From Gammaproteobacteria bacterium (GTDB lineage Bacteria; Pseudomonadota; Gammaproteobacteria; Steroidobacterales; Woeseiaceae), in NCBI GenBank assembly GCA_029861535.1, contig JAOTZC010000001.1, positions 124,001 to 188,000 of the forward strand: 64,000 nucleotides of DNA, read 5' to 3'. Both the position numbers and the translations under genes were made by a program. Of this stretch, positions 18,093-27,821 are shown piece by piece. Below the pieces are notes generated by a model, which worked only from the letters and a program-made list of their open reading frames with translations, had not been told where the DNA came from and made no database searches. Each line of letters begins with the position of its first letter. The stretch's first letter is position 1.

Positions 18093-19445
18093 TCAAGAGC
18101 GTTTGCGCGCAAAGTCCATTCGTCGACCCGCGATCACTCCAGTCAGGCCTCCATCGCGATACACGATTTGTCCGTTGACGATCGTCGTATCGATCGTAGC
18201 GGAAAACTGATGGCCTTCGAATGGTGACCAGCCACACTTGGCTAATACATTGGACGAACTCACCTGATACGGTCGATCCGGGTCTACGATGACCAGATCG
18301 GCGAACCAGCCTTCGCGAACATAGCCGCGCTCGTTAACGCCAAAAATATCGGCGGGAGCATGGCATGCTTTGTCGACTATCAACTCATGACTAATCTGGC
18401 CATCAGCCGCAAGATCGAACAATGTCAACAACGCGTGCTGCACCAGCGGCAAGCCCGCTGGCGCTTCGAAATACTGACGCGCTTTTTCGTCGCTGGTGTG
18501 CGGTGCATGATCGGTTGCGACGATGTCAATGCGGCCATCATTTAGCGCCTGCACCAAAGCCTCACGATCCTGGCGCGATTTGATAGCCGGGTTGCACTTG
18601 ATCAGCGAACCAAGGTCGGCATACCGAGAATCATCAAACCACAGATGATGCACACAGACCTCGGCCGTGACGCGTTTGTCTAATCGATGCGCGTCGGAAA
18701 ACAATCCCATCTCGATCGCCGTTGTCAGGTGTAACACGTGCAACAACGCCTTATGACGTGTCGCCAAGTCGAGCGCGAATGTCGACGACTTGATACAGGC
18801 CTCGGCCGAACGGATATTTGGGTGCTCCTCGAACGGCACGTCCTCGCCGAAACGTTCGCGCGCCCGCGCTTCATTTGCCCAGATAGTCGGCGAGTCTTCA
18901 CAGTGGGTAACAACAATAATCGGCGCGTGTTCGAAAATCTTCTCGAGCGACTCTTTGTCGTCAACGAGCATGTCACCCGTTGACGCACCCATGAACACCT
19001 TGATTCCACAGGCATCGCCAATAGCGAGCGCTTTTATTTGCTCCACATTGCTATTAGTGGCTCCCAGATAAAAACCGTAATTCGCTGTACAGCGACCGTG
19101 GGCACGTTCGTATTTATTGGCCAGGTTTTCGCCGGTCACAGTCAGCGGTTTGACATTCGGCATGTCCATGAAGCTCGTGATCCCGCCGGCCACGGCGGCC
19201 GCGGATTCTGTCGCGAGATCGCCCTTGTGAGTCATGCCGGGCTCACGAAAATGTACCTGATCATCGATCATTCCCGGCAGCAGATACTTGCTAGTCGCGT
19301 CTATGACCTTTGTGCCAGCACCGGCTGTAATGGCGGCGCCAATTTTTTCGATGCGCGCCCCACGGATCAGGACATCGGCATCGATAATGTTACCTTCATT
19401 GATCAAACGCGCATTCGTAATCAGTAATTTGTCATTGTTGCTCAT
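18093..19445 (-). CDS. pyrC: Dihydroorotase (cyclic amidohydrolase)
   Basis: LITNARLINEGNIIDADVLIRGARIEKIG..., DDQVHFREPGMTHKGDLATESAAAVAGG, DIVATDHAPHTSDEK. Confidence 0.9.
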   Translation of the reverse strand: MSNNDKLLITNARLINEGNIIDADVLIRGARIEKIGAAITAGAGTKVIDATSKYLLPGMIDDQVHFREPGMTHKGDLATESAAAVAGGITSFMDMPNVKPLTVTGENLANKYERAHGRCTANYGFYLGATNSNVEQIKALAIGDACGIKVFMGASTGDMLVDDKESLEKIFEHAPIIVVTHCEDSPTIWANEARARERFGEDVPFEEHPNIRSAEACIKSSTFALDLATRHKALLHVLHLTTAIEMGLFSDAHRLDKRVTAEVCVHHLWFDDSRYADLGSLIKCNPAIKSRQDREALVQALNDGRIDIVATDHAPHTSDEKARQYFEAPAGLPLVQHALLTLFDLAADGQISHELIVDKACHAPADIFGVNERGYVREGWFADLVIVDPDRPYQVSSSNVLAKCGWSPFEGHQFSATIDTTIVNGQIVYRDGGLTGVIAGRRMDFARKRS

Positions 19446-19640
19446 GCATTCGTGCCGCAGCGGGGTTGAGCCTACATTATGAAAGTGTCTGTCCGTAATT
19501 GCCACGGCGGCCTCAAACACCACGGACGACCTTGCAGCCCACCGGCCACTCAATAAGTGCTACAAGTCGAGACACCTCACAAACTTTTGCGGGCGCGCGT
19601 TGGGTGTGCGATAACCCATCCTTCAACAGAGCATCGCAAA

Positions 19641-21158
19641 TTGAATACTCAGGATTACATTACTCGCATCGATTCTGCCCGCGTTTACGACGTCGCCGAC
19701 AGGACGCCGCTTGAACGTGCAAATAATCTCTCCCAGCGCATGGAAAACACGATTCTGATGAAGCGTGAGGACCTGCAGCCGATCCATTCCTTCAAATTGA
19801 GAGGCGCGTACAACAAGATTGCCGGGCTCTCCGATGACGTCGTGTCCAAAGGCGTCATTTGCAGCTCTGCCGGCAATCATGCGCAAGGCGTCGCCTTGGC
19901 GGCCAAGCGTCGCAATGTGCGCGCGGTGGTCGTCATGCCCGTCACGACCCCAAACATAAAAGTCGACGCAGTCCGGGTGCTCGGCGGCGAGGTGATATTG
20001 CACGGCGACAATTATGACGATGCCTACGCACATGCCCGTGAGCTCGAGATCAGCGATAAGCTGGTTTTTATTCACCCATTCGACGATCCGGACGTCATAG
20101 CCGGACAGGGAACGATTGGCGCCGAGATCCTACAGCAAGCCGAGGCCACGATTGACGCAATATTTGTTCCAATCGGTGGCGGTGGCCTAATTGCAGGCAT
20201 CGCGGTATACGTCAAAACGAAGAATCCGGACATTCGCGTCATTGGTGTCGAACCGGCCGACTCGGCAGCAATGCGGGATTCGCTCAACGCCGGCGCGCCG
20301 ATAACACTCGAGCATGTAGGCATCTTTGCTGACGGTGTCGCCGTACGTCGCGTTGGCGACCTAAGCTTTCAACTGTGCGCGCAGTTCGTGGATGAAATCC
20401 TTACGGTCGATACTGACCAAGTGTGTGCTGCGATCCGGGATATATTTGAGGACACACGATCAATCGTCGAACCTGCGGGCGGGCTCGCGGTTGCCGGTGC
20501 GAAGAAATACGTCGCCGACAACAACATTTCTGGCAAGACTTTGGTCACAATCAACTGTGGCGCCAACGTCAACTTCGATCGCCTACGGCATATTGCCGAG
20601 CGCGCGGCCGTCGGTGAGCAGCAGGAGATGTTATTGGCAGCGGAAATTCCGGAAGAACCTGGCAGCTTTCGCCGGTTCTGTGAAACGATCGGTCGTCGCG
20701 GTATTACTGAATTCAACTACCGCTACAGCGACAATCAGAACGCGCATGTCTTTGCCGGCGTGCAACTTTCGCGCGGAATGCAGGAACGCCTCGAACTGTT
20801 GCAGAAACTGAGCGATGCCGGCTATCCGGTCATCGATTTGAGTGACAATGAGATGGCCAAACTGCACGTCCGCCATATGGTCGGTGGTCGGTCGCCGCAC
20901 ATTGCCAACGAACGGCTGTTTCGTTTTGAATTCCCGGAGCGGCCCGGCGCCCTGCTCGAATTTCTTGATGCGATAGGCACGAACTGGAATATCAGCCTGT
21001 TTCATTATCGCAATCATGGCTCGGACTACGGTCGAATTCTGGCAGGAATTGACGTCGCGATGAACGAGACCGACGAACTCGAAAAACATTTAACCAAACT
21101 CGGCTACACATATTGGGAAGAAAGTAACAATCCTGCGTACGCGATGTTCCTTGCCTGA
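19641..21158 (+). CDS. ilvA: Threonine ammonia-lyase, biosynthetic (probable TTG start)
   Basis: MKREDLQPIHSFKLRGAYNKI, SSAGNHAQGVALAAKRRNVRAVVVMP, two C-terminal ACT-like domains. Confidence 0.95.
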   Translation: MNTQDYITRIDSARVYDVADRTPLERANNLSQRMENTILMKREDLQPIHSFKLRGAYNKIAGLSDDVVSKGVICSSAGNHAQGVALAAKRRNVRAVVVMPVTTPNIKVDAVRVLGGEVILHGDNYDDAYAHARELEISDKLVFIHPFDDPDVIAGQGTIGAEILQQAEATIDAIFVPIGGGGLIAGIAVYVKTKNPDIRVIGVEPADSAAMRDSLNAGAPITLEHVGIFADGVAVRRVGDLSFQLCAQFVDEILTVDTDQVCAAIRDIFEDTRSIVEPAGGLAVAGAKKYVADNNISGKTLVTINCGANVNFDRLRHIAERAAVGEQQEMLLAAEIPEEPGSFRRFCETIGRRGITEFNYRYSDNQNAHVFAGVQLSRGMQERLELLQKLSDAGYPVIDLSDNEMAKLHVRHMVGGRSPHIANERLFRFEFPERPGALLEFLDAIGTNWNISLFHYRNHGSDYGRILAGIDVAMNETDELEKHLTKLGYTYWEESNNPAYAMFLA

Positions 21159-21176
21159 CGCCGATCACTCCATCGA

Positions 21177-21947
21177 TCAGTCCCGGTACGATTTGTCGAC
21201 GCGATCCAGTTTTCGTAACAGTCCGGGCCAGACAAGTTGACCGCCGAGACCGCGAGTAACCTGTTCGGCCTGCGCCTGAATCCCATCGACAATTGGCTGT
21301 GGCACTTTAATCAGGTCAGCGGTGGTCGATTGCGCCAGCAGCTGTATTTGACAGGCCGTTTCGAAGACGTACATCAACAAAAATGCGTCGGCGATTGATG
21401 GTCCGGTGGTCAGTAGGCCGTGATTACGAAGCATCAGGCAATTCTTGTCGCCGAGATCATTAACCAGCCGTGGTTTCTCGTCGTCATTGAGTGCGACACC
21501 TTCATAGTCGTGGTACGCCAGCGTCGAGTAAGCAAATAGTGACGTCTGCGAAATAGGCTGGAGGCCTTCGGCCTGCGCCGAAACCGCTACTCCGGCCTTG
21601 GAATGGGTGTGCAGTACACAGACAATATCAGGGCGCGCCTGATGCACCGCACTATGGATCACGAAACCGGCCGGATTAATGGCGTTCGGCGACTCGAGAA
21701 CCTTTTCGCCATGCAGGTCGACCTTGACCAGACTACTCGCCGTCATTTCCTCGAATAGCATGCCGTAGGCATTAATCAGAAAGTGTTCGTCGGGCCCGGG
21801 CACCCGCGCCGAGACATGTGTGAACACCAGATCATCCCAGCCATGCATCGCAATGATGCGGTAGCAGGCCGCGAGGTCGACGCGTAGCTGCCATTCCTCC
21901 TCCGATACCCGATCGCGAATGCTTGAGGTCATAAGGATTTGCTCCAA
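21177..21947 (-). CDS. Class II aldolase/adducin family protein
   Basis: ACYRIIAMHGWDDLVFTHVSARVPG, HTHSKAGVAVSAQ, LMLRNHGLLTTGPS. Confidence 0.92.
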   Translation of the reverse strand: MEQILMTSSIRDRVSEEEWQLRVDLAACYRIIAMHGWDDLVFTHVSARVPGPDEHFLINAYGMLFEEMTASSLVKVDLHGEKVLESPNAINPAGFVIHSAVHQARPDIVCVLHTHSKAGVAVSAQAEGLQPISQTSLFAYSTLAYHDYEGVALNDDEKPRLVNDLGDKNCLMLRNHGLLTTGPSIADAFLLMYVFETACQIQLLAQSTTADLIKVPQPIVDGIQAQAEQVTRGLGGQLVWPGLLRKLDRVDKSYRD

Positions 21948-22139
21948 TCGCGCAGCTTATAACGCATCAGCATAACCATCCGCCATCTCGGTTGCATTTG
22001 TAACTCAATGACCACGGCTTTTGCGCCCTTATTCCAATACGGTAGCAACCATTCGCCAACGTCATGCATCAAACTAACAAGATAGAGAGGTGGGCGTGAC
22101 AAACTGAAAATCCCTTATGCTGTTTGTTTCGTACCGATT

Positions 22140-22168
22140 GGCGGTGGCCTCGGCCACCGCCTTTTTTT
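22140..22168 (+). terminator. Strong + strand intrinsic terminator with no annotated + strand gene immediately upstream
   Basis: GGCGGTGGC-CTCG-GCCACCGCCTTTTTTT: 9-bp perfect GC stem, tetraloop, 7 T. Confidence 0.9.
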
Positions 22169-22170
22169 CA

Positions 22171-24234
22171 CTACCACATTTCTCGCATTCGCGACGCAAC
22201 GTCGATCTTGGTGGCCGACCGGGAACGCAGCGCGCTGCTGTTTACGTCGCGTCGCCCCTCAAAGCAGGTCTCCATCGTTTCAAGTAAGCGCTCGGTAACA
22301 AAGCGACTGCGCGCACCGTAAACGTGCTTGTCGCCATCTCGGCGCTGTTGTGTAACATGAAACCGCAGCGGTGCAATTAGAGCCAATGTCTGTTTCGCGC
22401 GCGTCATAGCAACATACATCAGCCGCCGCTCTTCTTCTATTAGCTCCGGCTTGCCCGTCGAAAACTCCGACGGAAAGCTACCGTCAGAGACGTTTAACAG
22501 GAATACTGCATCCCATTCCTGGCCCTTGGCCGAATGCACCGTCGACAGAATCAAATAATCTTCGTCGAGCAACGGATCGCCGCACTGGTCGCCGGCCGCT
22601 GACGGCGGATCCAGCGTAAGCTCGGTTAGAAACCGTTCACGCGTCGAGTACCGTCCAGATATCTGTTCAAGTTGCTCGAGATCCGCTTCGCGGGTTTCGA
22701 TGCTGTCATAAAGCCGTTCCAGATGCGGCTGATACCAATGTCGGGTTTGCGTCAGTTGCGCCTGCCAGCCCTGCTCGTCGAGCTCCGCCGATGATAGCGA
22801 TAACATCAGATCACAAAAGGCCGGCCAGTCATCGGCAGTCGACGACGGCGGTTGAAACCCTCGTAATGAACCAAAATGATAGTCACCGCCGCGCAGTGCG
22901 TCGAAACACTTCGCGGCGTTAGCCGGCCCCATGCCGGGCAGCAACTTCAACACCCGGAATGCCGCCACTTCGTTTTTCGGGTTCTCCGCCCACTTCAAAA
23001 CAGACAAGATGTCTTTGACGTGGGCGGCCTCCAGAAACTTTAGTCCACCATACTTAACGTACGGAATATTTCTTCGCACCAGCTCGAGCTCAAGTCGATC
23101 GCTGCAATGCGCGCCGCGAAACAATACCGCCTGGTCCATAAGCTGCATCCCGGTTTCACGATTCGCGAGCACCGCCTCTACAACATATTCAGCCTCCGCA
23201 TCGCCGTCCTCGACGGTTATGTACTGTGGCTTGCCACCCGCATGTTGTTTGGAGAACAGATTTTTTCGGTATTGCCGTTCGCTTTCGGCAATCAGACAGT
23301 TTGCGCTGTCGAGGATTGGCTGGGTCGAGCGGTAGTTCTGTTCGAGCATAATCACCTGCGCCGATGGCATGTATTGATCCGGAAAGTTGAGAATATTTTC
23401 GACCTCTGCCGCCCGAAACGAATAAATTGACTGTGCATCGTCACCAACAACGGTCACACCACGGCCATCTGGCTTCAATGCGTTGAGAATTTCCGCCTGA
23501 ACACGATTCGTATCCTGATACTCGTCGATGAGCACGTGATCGAAACAGCCGCCGATCACACTCGCGAACTCAGGTTCAGCAACGAGATGGCGCCAATAAA
23601 GCAGCAAGTCGTCGTAATCCAAGGCCTGAGTCTGTTGTTTCTTGAGCACATACTTTTTGTACAGGTCTCGAAGTTCTTGCTCCCAGTCCGAACACCACGG
23701 ATAGGTAACGTCAATTGTCTCGGCGAGCGGGGTTTGCGCATTGACGGTGCGCGAATAGATCGCCAGGCAAGTGTCTTTCTTTGGAAAACGCCGCGCCTTT
23801 CTTGATAGCCCCAGTTCGTGTCGAACGACGTCCATCAGGTCTGCCGAATCGCCGCGATCGAGCACCGAAAAACCCGGATCGAGACCCAGATTATGGGCGA
23901 AGCGCCGTAACAGCCGGTTCGCGATCGAGTGAAACGTACCCGACCAGGGCAACCGACACGACGACGGCGACGCGCCAGCCTGAGTTTTCAATGCACGGCG
24001 CACAATGGACTCGACGCGGCGCGTCATTTCTTCCGCGGCACGCCGCGTAAACGTCAGCAACAAGATACGTTCGGGGTCAACGCCCTCGACAATCAGATGC
24101 GCAACTCGGTGCGCCAGCGTCATGGTTTTGCCGGTGCCCGCACCGGCGATGACGAGCAGCGGGCCGGCCCCAAAATGGCGCTTTCCATCGCGCGCACCAA
24201 AGCTCGCCGCCTGCCGTTGCGCCGGGTTCAGCAT
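22171..24234 (-). CDS. UvrD/Rep-family ATP-dependent DNA helicase
   Basis: LNPAQRQAASF...GPLLVIAGAGTGKTMTLAHRVAHLI, DHVLIDEYQDTNRVQAEIL, VVGDDAQSIYSFRAAE. Confidence 0.93.
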   Translation of the reverse strand: MLNPAQRQAASFGARDGKRHFGAGPLLVIAGAGTGKTMTLAHRVAHLIVEGVDPERILLLTFTRRAAEEMTRRVESIVRRALKTQAGASPSSCRLPWSGTFHSIANRLLRRFAHNLGLDPGFSVLDRGDSADLMDVVRHELGLSRKARRFPKKDTCLAIYSRTVNAQTPLAETIDVTYPWCSDWEQELRDLYKKYVLKKQQTQALDYDDLLLYWRHLVAEPEFASVIGGCFDHVLIDEYQDTNRVQAEILNALKPDGRGVTVVGDDAQSIYSFRAAEVENILNFPDQYMPSAQVIMLEQNYRSTQPILDSANCLIAESERQYRKNLFSKQHAGGKPQYITVEDGDAEAEYVVEAVLANRETGMQLMDQAVLFRGAHCSDRLELELVRRNIPYVKYGGLKFLEAAHVKDILSVLKWAENPKNEVAAFRVLKLLPGMGPANAAKCFDALRGGDYHFGSLRGFQPPSSTADDWPAFCDLMLSLSSAELDEQGWQAQLTQTRHWYQPHLERLYDSIETREADLEQLEQISGRYSTRERFLTELTLDPPSAAGDQCGDPLLDEDYLILSTVHSAKGQEWDAVFLLNVSDGSFPSEFSTGKPELIEEERRLMYVAMTRAKQTLALIAPLRFHVTQQRRDGDKHVYGARSRFVTERLLETMETCFEGRRDVNSSALRSRSATKIDVASRMREMW

Positions 24235-24328
24235 CTCCAGGTAGCCGCAGCGACCCGGATTGGCGCGGTCGTCTATTTTGTGTCCTAGTTTGGCGGCTGC
24301 CACAGGCTTGCCCATCACTCCAAAAGAT

Positions 24329-24344
24329 CTGTATTTTTATACAG
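24329..24344. promoter_or_regulatory. LexA/SOS box upstream of the UvrD-like helicase gene
   Basis: CTGT-ATTTTTAT-ACAG matches CTGT-N8-ACAG, followed by TA as in TACTGTATATATATACAGTA. Confidence 0.85.
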
Positions 24345-24449
24345 TACTGGATGGATTTACAAGGGTATCGCTAAGAACGACGTGTTCGAGCTGCCCGCGC
24401 CGCCGGGGGGGCCGGACAGGACTCGGACGCAGACGCTGGCAGCCCTAGG

Positions 24450-25334
24450 TCAGGCCAGAAACGACTCGATGGCGGACGCCAGCGCGCGTGGCGCCTCGAA
24501 ATGCATCATATGGCCGGAATCTTCGATGACTACCGTCGATGCCTGTGGGAATGGCAGGTCCAAACTGCCGGTGTTGAGGCGCGAATCCGCGGCATTCGCG
24601 AATTCGCTGTCGCTGCCGGCGACCAGCAACACCGGCGCTTTGACGTTACGCCAGCAGGCTTCACTCTCGGCACGTCGATACAACACCGCATTTGGCAACT
24701 TATGCCTTGGATTTGCCCGTAGAACGACTTGCCCATCACTCTCAGCAGCCCAACAACGCGCGACGAATTCGGCACGCGGGCGGCCAATGCGAGGACTGCG
24801 TTTCATGATCCGCTCCGCAAGCGAACTAAAGTCCGGATAGCTGGAAAACGCCGGCTCGGACCGACCCGCCTTGATCCAGCGACGGTATCTGGCCGGCGCT
24901 TCGCCGGGGTCGGTGTCGTTTAGACCGAATCCCTCGACGTTGACGAACGCACTCACTCTAGCCGGCATTGCGCCAGCAAAAAGCCCACCAACATTGGCGC
25001 CCATGCTGTGACCAATCAAACGGGCCGGCTCGTTTGGACTGTAAATATCGATCAGTCGGTCGAGATCTGCGAGGTAATCGGGAAACCAAAACGCCGCAAC
25101 GTCGGCTGCTGACCCGCCAAAGCCGCGAAAATCGGGTGCGACGATAAACCAATCTTCGCTGAATTGGTCGACGACAAACTGAAAGGTCGCGCTGGCGTCA
25201 CCCCAGCCATGCAACCAGAATAGCAACGGCTGTTTCGGGTCTCCCCATTCGCTAACTTCGTAGTCGACGCGACGAATCCAATGCCGTGAAGTGCGTCGCG
25301 GAACTCGTTCTTTGTAGATGTCGGGATTGCTCAT
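24450..25334 (-). CDS. Alpha/beta hydrolase
   Basis: LFWLHGWGDASATFQFVVDQF, LIGHSMGANVGGLFAG (nucleophile elbow), DSGHMMHFEAP. Confidence 0.92.
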   Translation of the reverse strand: MSNPDIYKERVPRRTSRHWIRRVDYEVSEWGDPKQPLLFWLHGWGDASATFQFVVDQFSEDWFIVAPDFRGFGGSAADVAAFWFPDYLADLDRLIDIYSPNEPARLIGHSMGANVGGLFAGAMPARVSAFVNVEGFGLNDTDPGEAPARYRRWIKAGRSEPAFSSYPDFSSLAERIMKRSPRIGRPRAEFVARCWAAESDGQVVLRANPRHKLPNAVLYRRAESEACWRNVKAPVLLVAGSDSEFANAADSRLNTGSLDLPFPQASTVVIEDSGHMMHFEAPRALASAIESFLA

Positions 25335-25393
25335 GTCGTGTATAAACTTAAGTCTAAGCAGTTTGGCGCAAACAATCACAACCGCCCGCCCGA

Positions 25394-27754
25394 ATGACCA
25401 CTGAAATCGCAATCGTCCTCGGCATTCTTACCGTCTCGTTGATACTTTTTATCAGCGAAGTCATCCGCATGGATCTGGTTGCTCTTCTGGTGCTAGGTGC
25501 ACTCGCGATCACCGGCCTGGTGACGCCAAACGAAGCGCTCGCAGGTTTCAGTAACAGTGCGGTGATTACGGTCTGGGCCATGTTTATCCTGAGCGAGGGC
25601 CTGACCCGAACCGGCATCGCCGACATTATCGGCCGCCAGGTCATGCGGCTCGCGGGCAGGCGTGAGGGGCCGATGATCGTCGTCATAATGATCACTGGCG
25701 CGGTACTGTCCGCATTCATGAACAATATCGGCGTAGCTGCGTTAATGCTGCCGGTGGTCATCGACATTGCGCGACGGACGCGAATACCGCCGTCGCGTCT
25801 GTTAATGCCACTCGCCTATTCGACGCTACTCGGTGGCCTGATGACGATGATCGGCACCCCGCCAAATCTGTTGATTAGCGAATCGCTGACACAGTTTGGC
25901 TATGCGGGCTTCGAGTTATTCGATTTCACGCCAATTGGCGCCGGTGTCATGGTCGTCGGCGTGCTGTTTGTTGCCGTGTTCGGCCGGCTGTTGTTGCCGA
26001 CGAAAAAGACCAAACGAGACAAGCATGTCAGCCAACGTAGCCTGCGATCGCGTTACAAACTGCATGAACGCACGTTTCTATTGCGCGTTCCGTCGAATTC
26101 GGTCCTTGTTGGCAAGACGCTCGCCGAAAGCCGTATCGGCAGTTCTACCGGACTAATCATTCTGTCTTTGCTACGCGACGGCCGCAGTGAAACGCTGCCA
26201 AGCCGACAAACCCTGCTACGGGGCGGCGATGGACTGCTCGTGCAGGGTCGCATCGATCAATTTCGTGAGCTGCGACGTTGGAGCGACCTGGTCATCGAGC
26301 GCGAGGCGCCTGTGCTGAAGTCGATGGTTGCGTCGAAAGTCATCTATGCTGAGGTAACGATTACCGACGGCTCGCCACTGGTATCCGAGTTGATACGCCA
26401 CGCCGGATTTCGGTCGCGTTTCGGTGTTGCGGTAGTGGGCCTGATGCGTAAAGGCGGTTACCGACTGACGAATCTCGCGTACGTGCCGCTCAAAGCGAAT
26501 GATCGTGTATTAGTGCAGGGCGAAGTGGATTCGATAGAGCAGCTCGAGAAATTCTCGGACTTCACGGATGTCGAGATATTCAGCGAGGATCAGCTCGCCG
26601 AGCAATATCACGCCGACGAACGCATGTTTGTTGTGCGTGTGCCGAAGCAGAGCGATCTGGCCGGCGCGACATTGAGCAAGAGCCGCCTCGCCGACGCGTT
26701 CGATTTTCGTGTTCTTGCAGTTTTCCGCGACGGCCAACTCAAGGTTATGCCGCGCGGCGACGACGTGCTGGACGGCGGCGACCTGCTATTGATCGAAGGG
26801 CAACCCAGCGATCTGGATGTGTTACGTGGCTTGCAGGATCTGGAAATCGACACCAGTTTGCCAACCAATCTTGGCGCACTCGAATCCGAGCGCCTGACTC
26901 TGATGGATGCAACCCTGGACCCGCGTACTCGAATCGCCGGAAAGACCGTTGGAGAAATGAATTTTCGCGAGCGACACGGCATCGAACTAGTGGGTATCTG
27001 GCGCGAGGGCGAACCGGTCGGTACGGACCTCGCAGACGAGCGTCTACAAATCGGTGATGCACTGCTGTTACTCGGTCCACGTGACCGGCTGCAGTTGCTT
27101 TCGTCAGACACGGACTTCCTGGTACTGACGCCACTCGGCCAGGCGCCTCCGGACACGCGTCGCGCGCCACTGGCTGCGCTGATCATGTTTGGCGTTGTCG
27201 CAAGCGTCATGATGGGCTATGCGCCAATTGCAATCGCGGCAGTCGTTGGCGGCAGCGTCATGGTGTTGCTTGGCTGCATGACTATGGAGCATGCGTACCG
27301 TGCCATCGACTGGCGCGCGATTTTCTTGATCGCCGGCATGCTACCGCTGGGCACGGCCATGCAACAGACAGGGGCTGCAACCTACCTTGCCGGTCAGGTC
27401 ATGAACCTGCTTGGCGCGGCGGGACCGTGGCCCGTGATTATGGGGCTCTACATTCTGACAGCGATGGCAACGATGATCATTCCGACGGCAGCGCTCGTCG
27501 TACTGATGTCGCCAATCGTGCTATCCGCCATGTCAGATATGGGCCTCGCGCCGGAAACCGCGATGATGGCTGTTGCGATGGCAGCATCAGCAAGCTTCAC
27601 CAGCCCAATATCTCACCCTGCCAACATCTTGGTCATGGGCCCGGGCGGCTATCGTTTTGTCGACTATCTAAAAGTTGGCGTGCCGCTGACGATAGTTGTA
27701 TTCATAACTGTCATGGCATTGTTACCTATACTTTGGCCACTGACACCGGTTTAA
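25394..27754 (+). CDS. SLC13-family anion permease with central RCK_C/TrkA-C domains
   Basis: NIGVAALMLPVVIDIARR...GGLMTMIGTPPNLL; four RCK_C-like repeats between the TM halves. Confidence 0.92.
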   Translation: MTTEIAIVLGILTVSLILFISEVIRMDLVALLVLGALAITGLVTPNEALAGFSNSAVITVWAMFILSEGLTRTGIADIIGRQVMRLAGRREGPMIVVIMITGAVLSAFMNNIGVAALMLPVVIDIARRTRIPPSRLLMPLAYSTLLGGLMTMIGTPPNLLISESLTQFGYAGFELFDFTPIGAGVMVVGVLFVAVFGRLLLPTKKTKRDKHVSQRSLRSRYKLHERTFLLRVPSNSVLVGKTLAESRIGSSTGLIILSLLRDGRSETLPSRQTLLRGGDGLLVQGRIDQFRELRRWSDLVIEREAPVLKSMVASKVIYAEVTITDGSPLVSELIRHAGFRSRFGVAVVGLMRKGGYRLTNLAYVPLKANDRVLVQGEVDSIEQLEKFSDFTDVEIFSEDQLAEQYHADERMFVVRVPKQSDLAGATLSKSRLADAFDFRVLAVFRDGQLKVMPRGDDVLDGGDLLLIEGQPSDLDVLRGLQDLEIDTSLPTNLGALESERLTLMDATLDPRTRIAGKTVGEMNFRERHGIELVGIWREGEPVGTDLADERLQIGDALLLLGPRDRLQLLSSDTDFLVLTPLGQAPPDTRRAPLAALIMFGVVASVMMGYAPIAIAAVVGGSVMVLLGCMTMEHAYRAIDWRAIFLIAGMLPLGTAMQQTGAATYLAGQVMNLLGAAGPWPVIMGLYILTAMATMIIPTAALVVLMSPIVLSAMSDMGLAPETAMMAVAMAASASFTSPISHPANILVMGPGGYRFVDYLKVGVPLTIVVFITVMALLPILWPLTPV

Positions 27755-27821
27755 GATGCGCAAGACGTCGACGGCCGTACTTCCGCACGGTACGCTTTCG
27801 CCTTGATTGGCGAGGAAGTTC

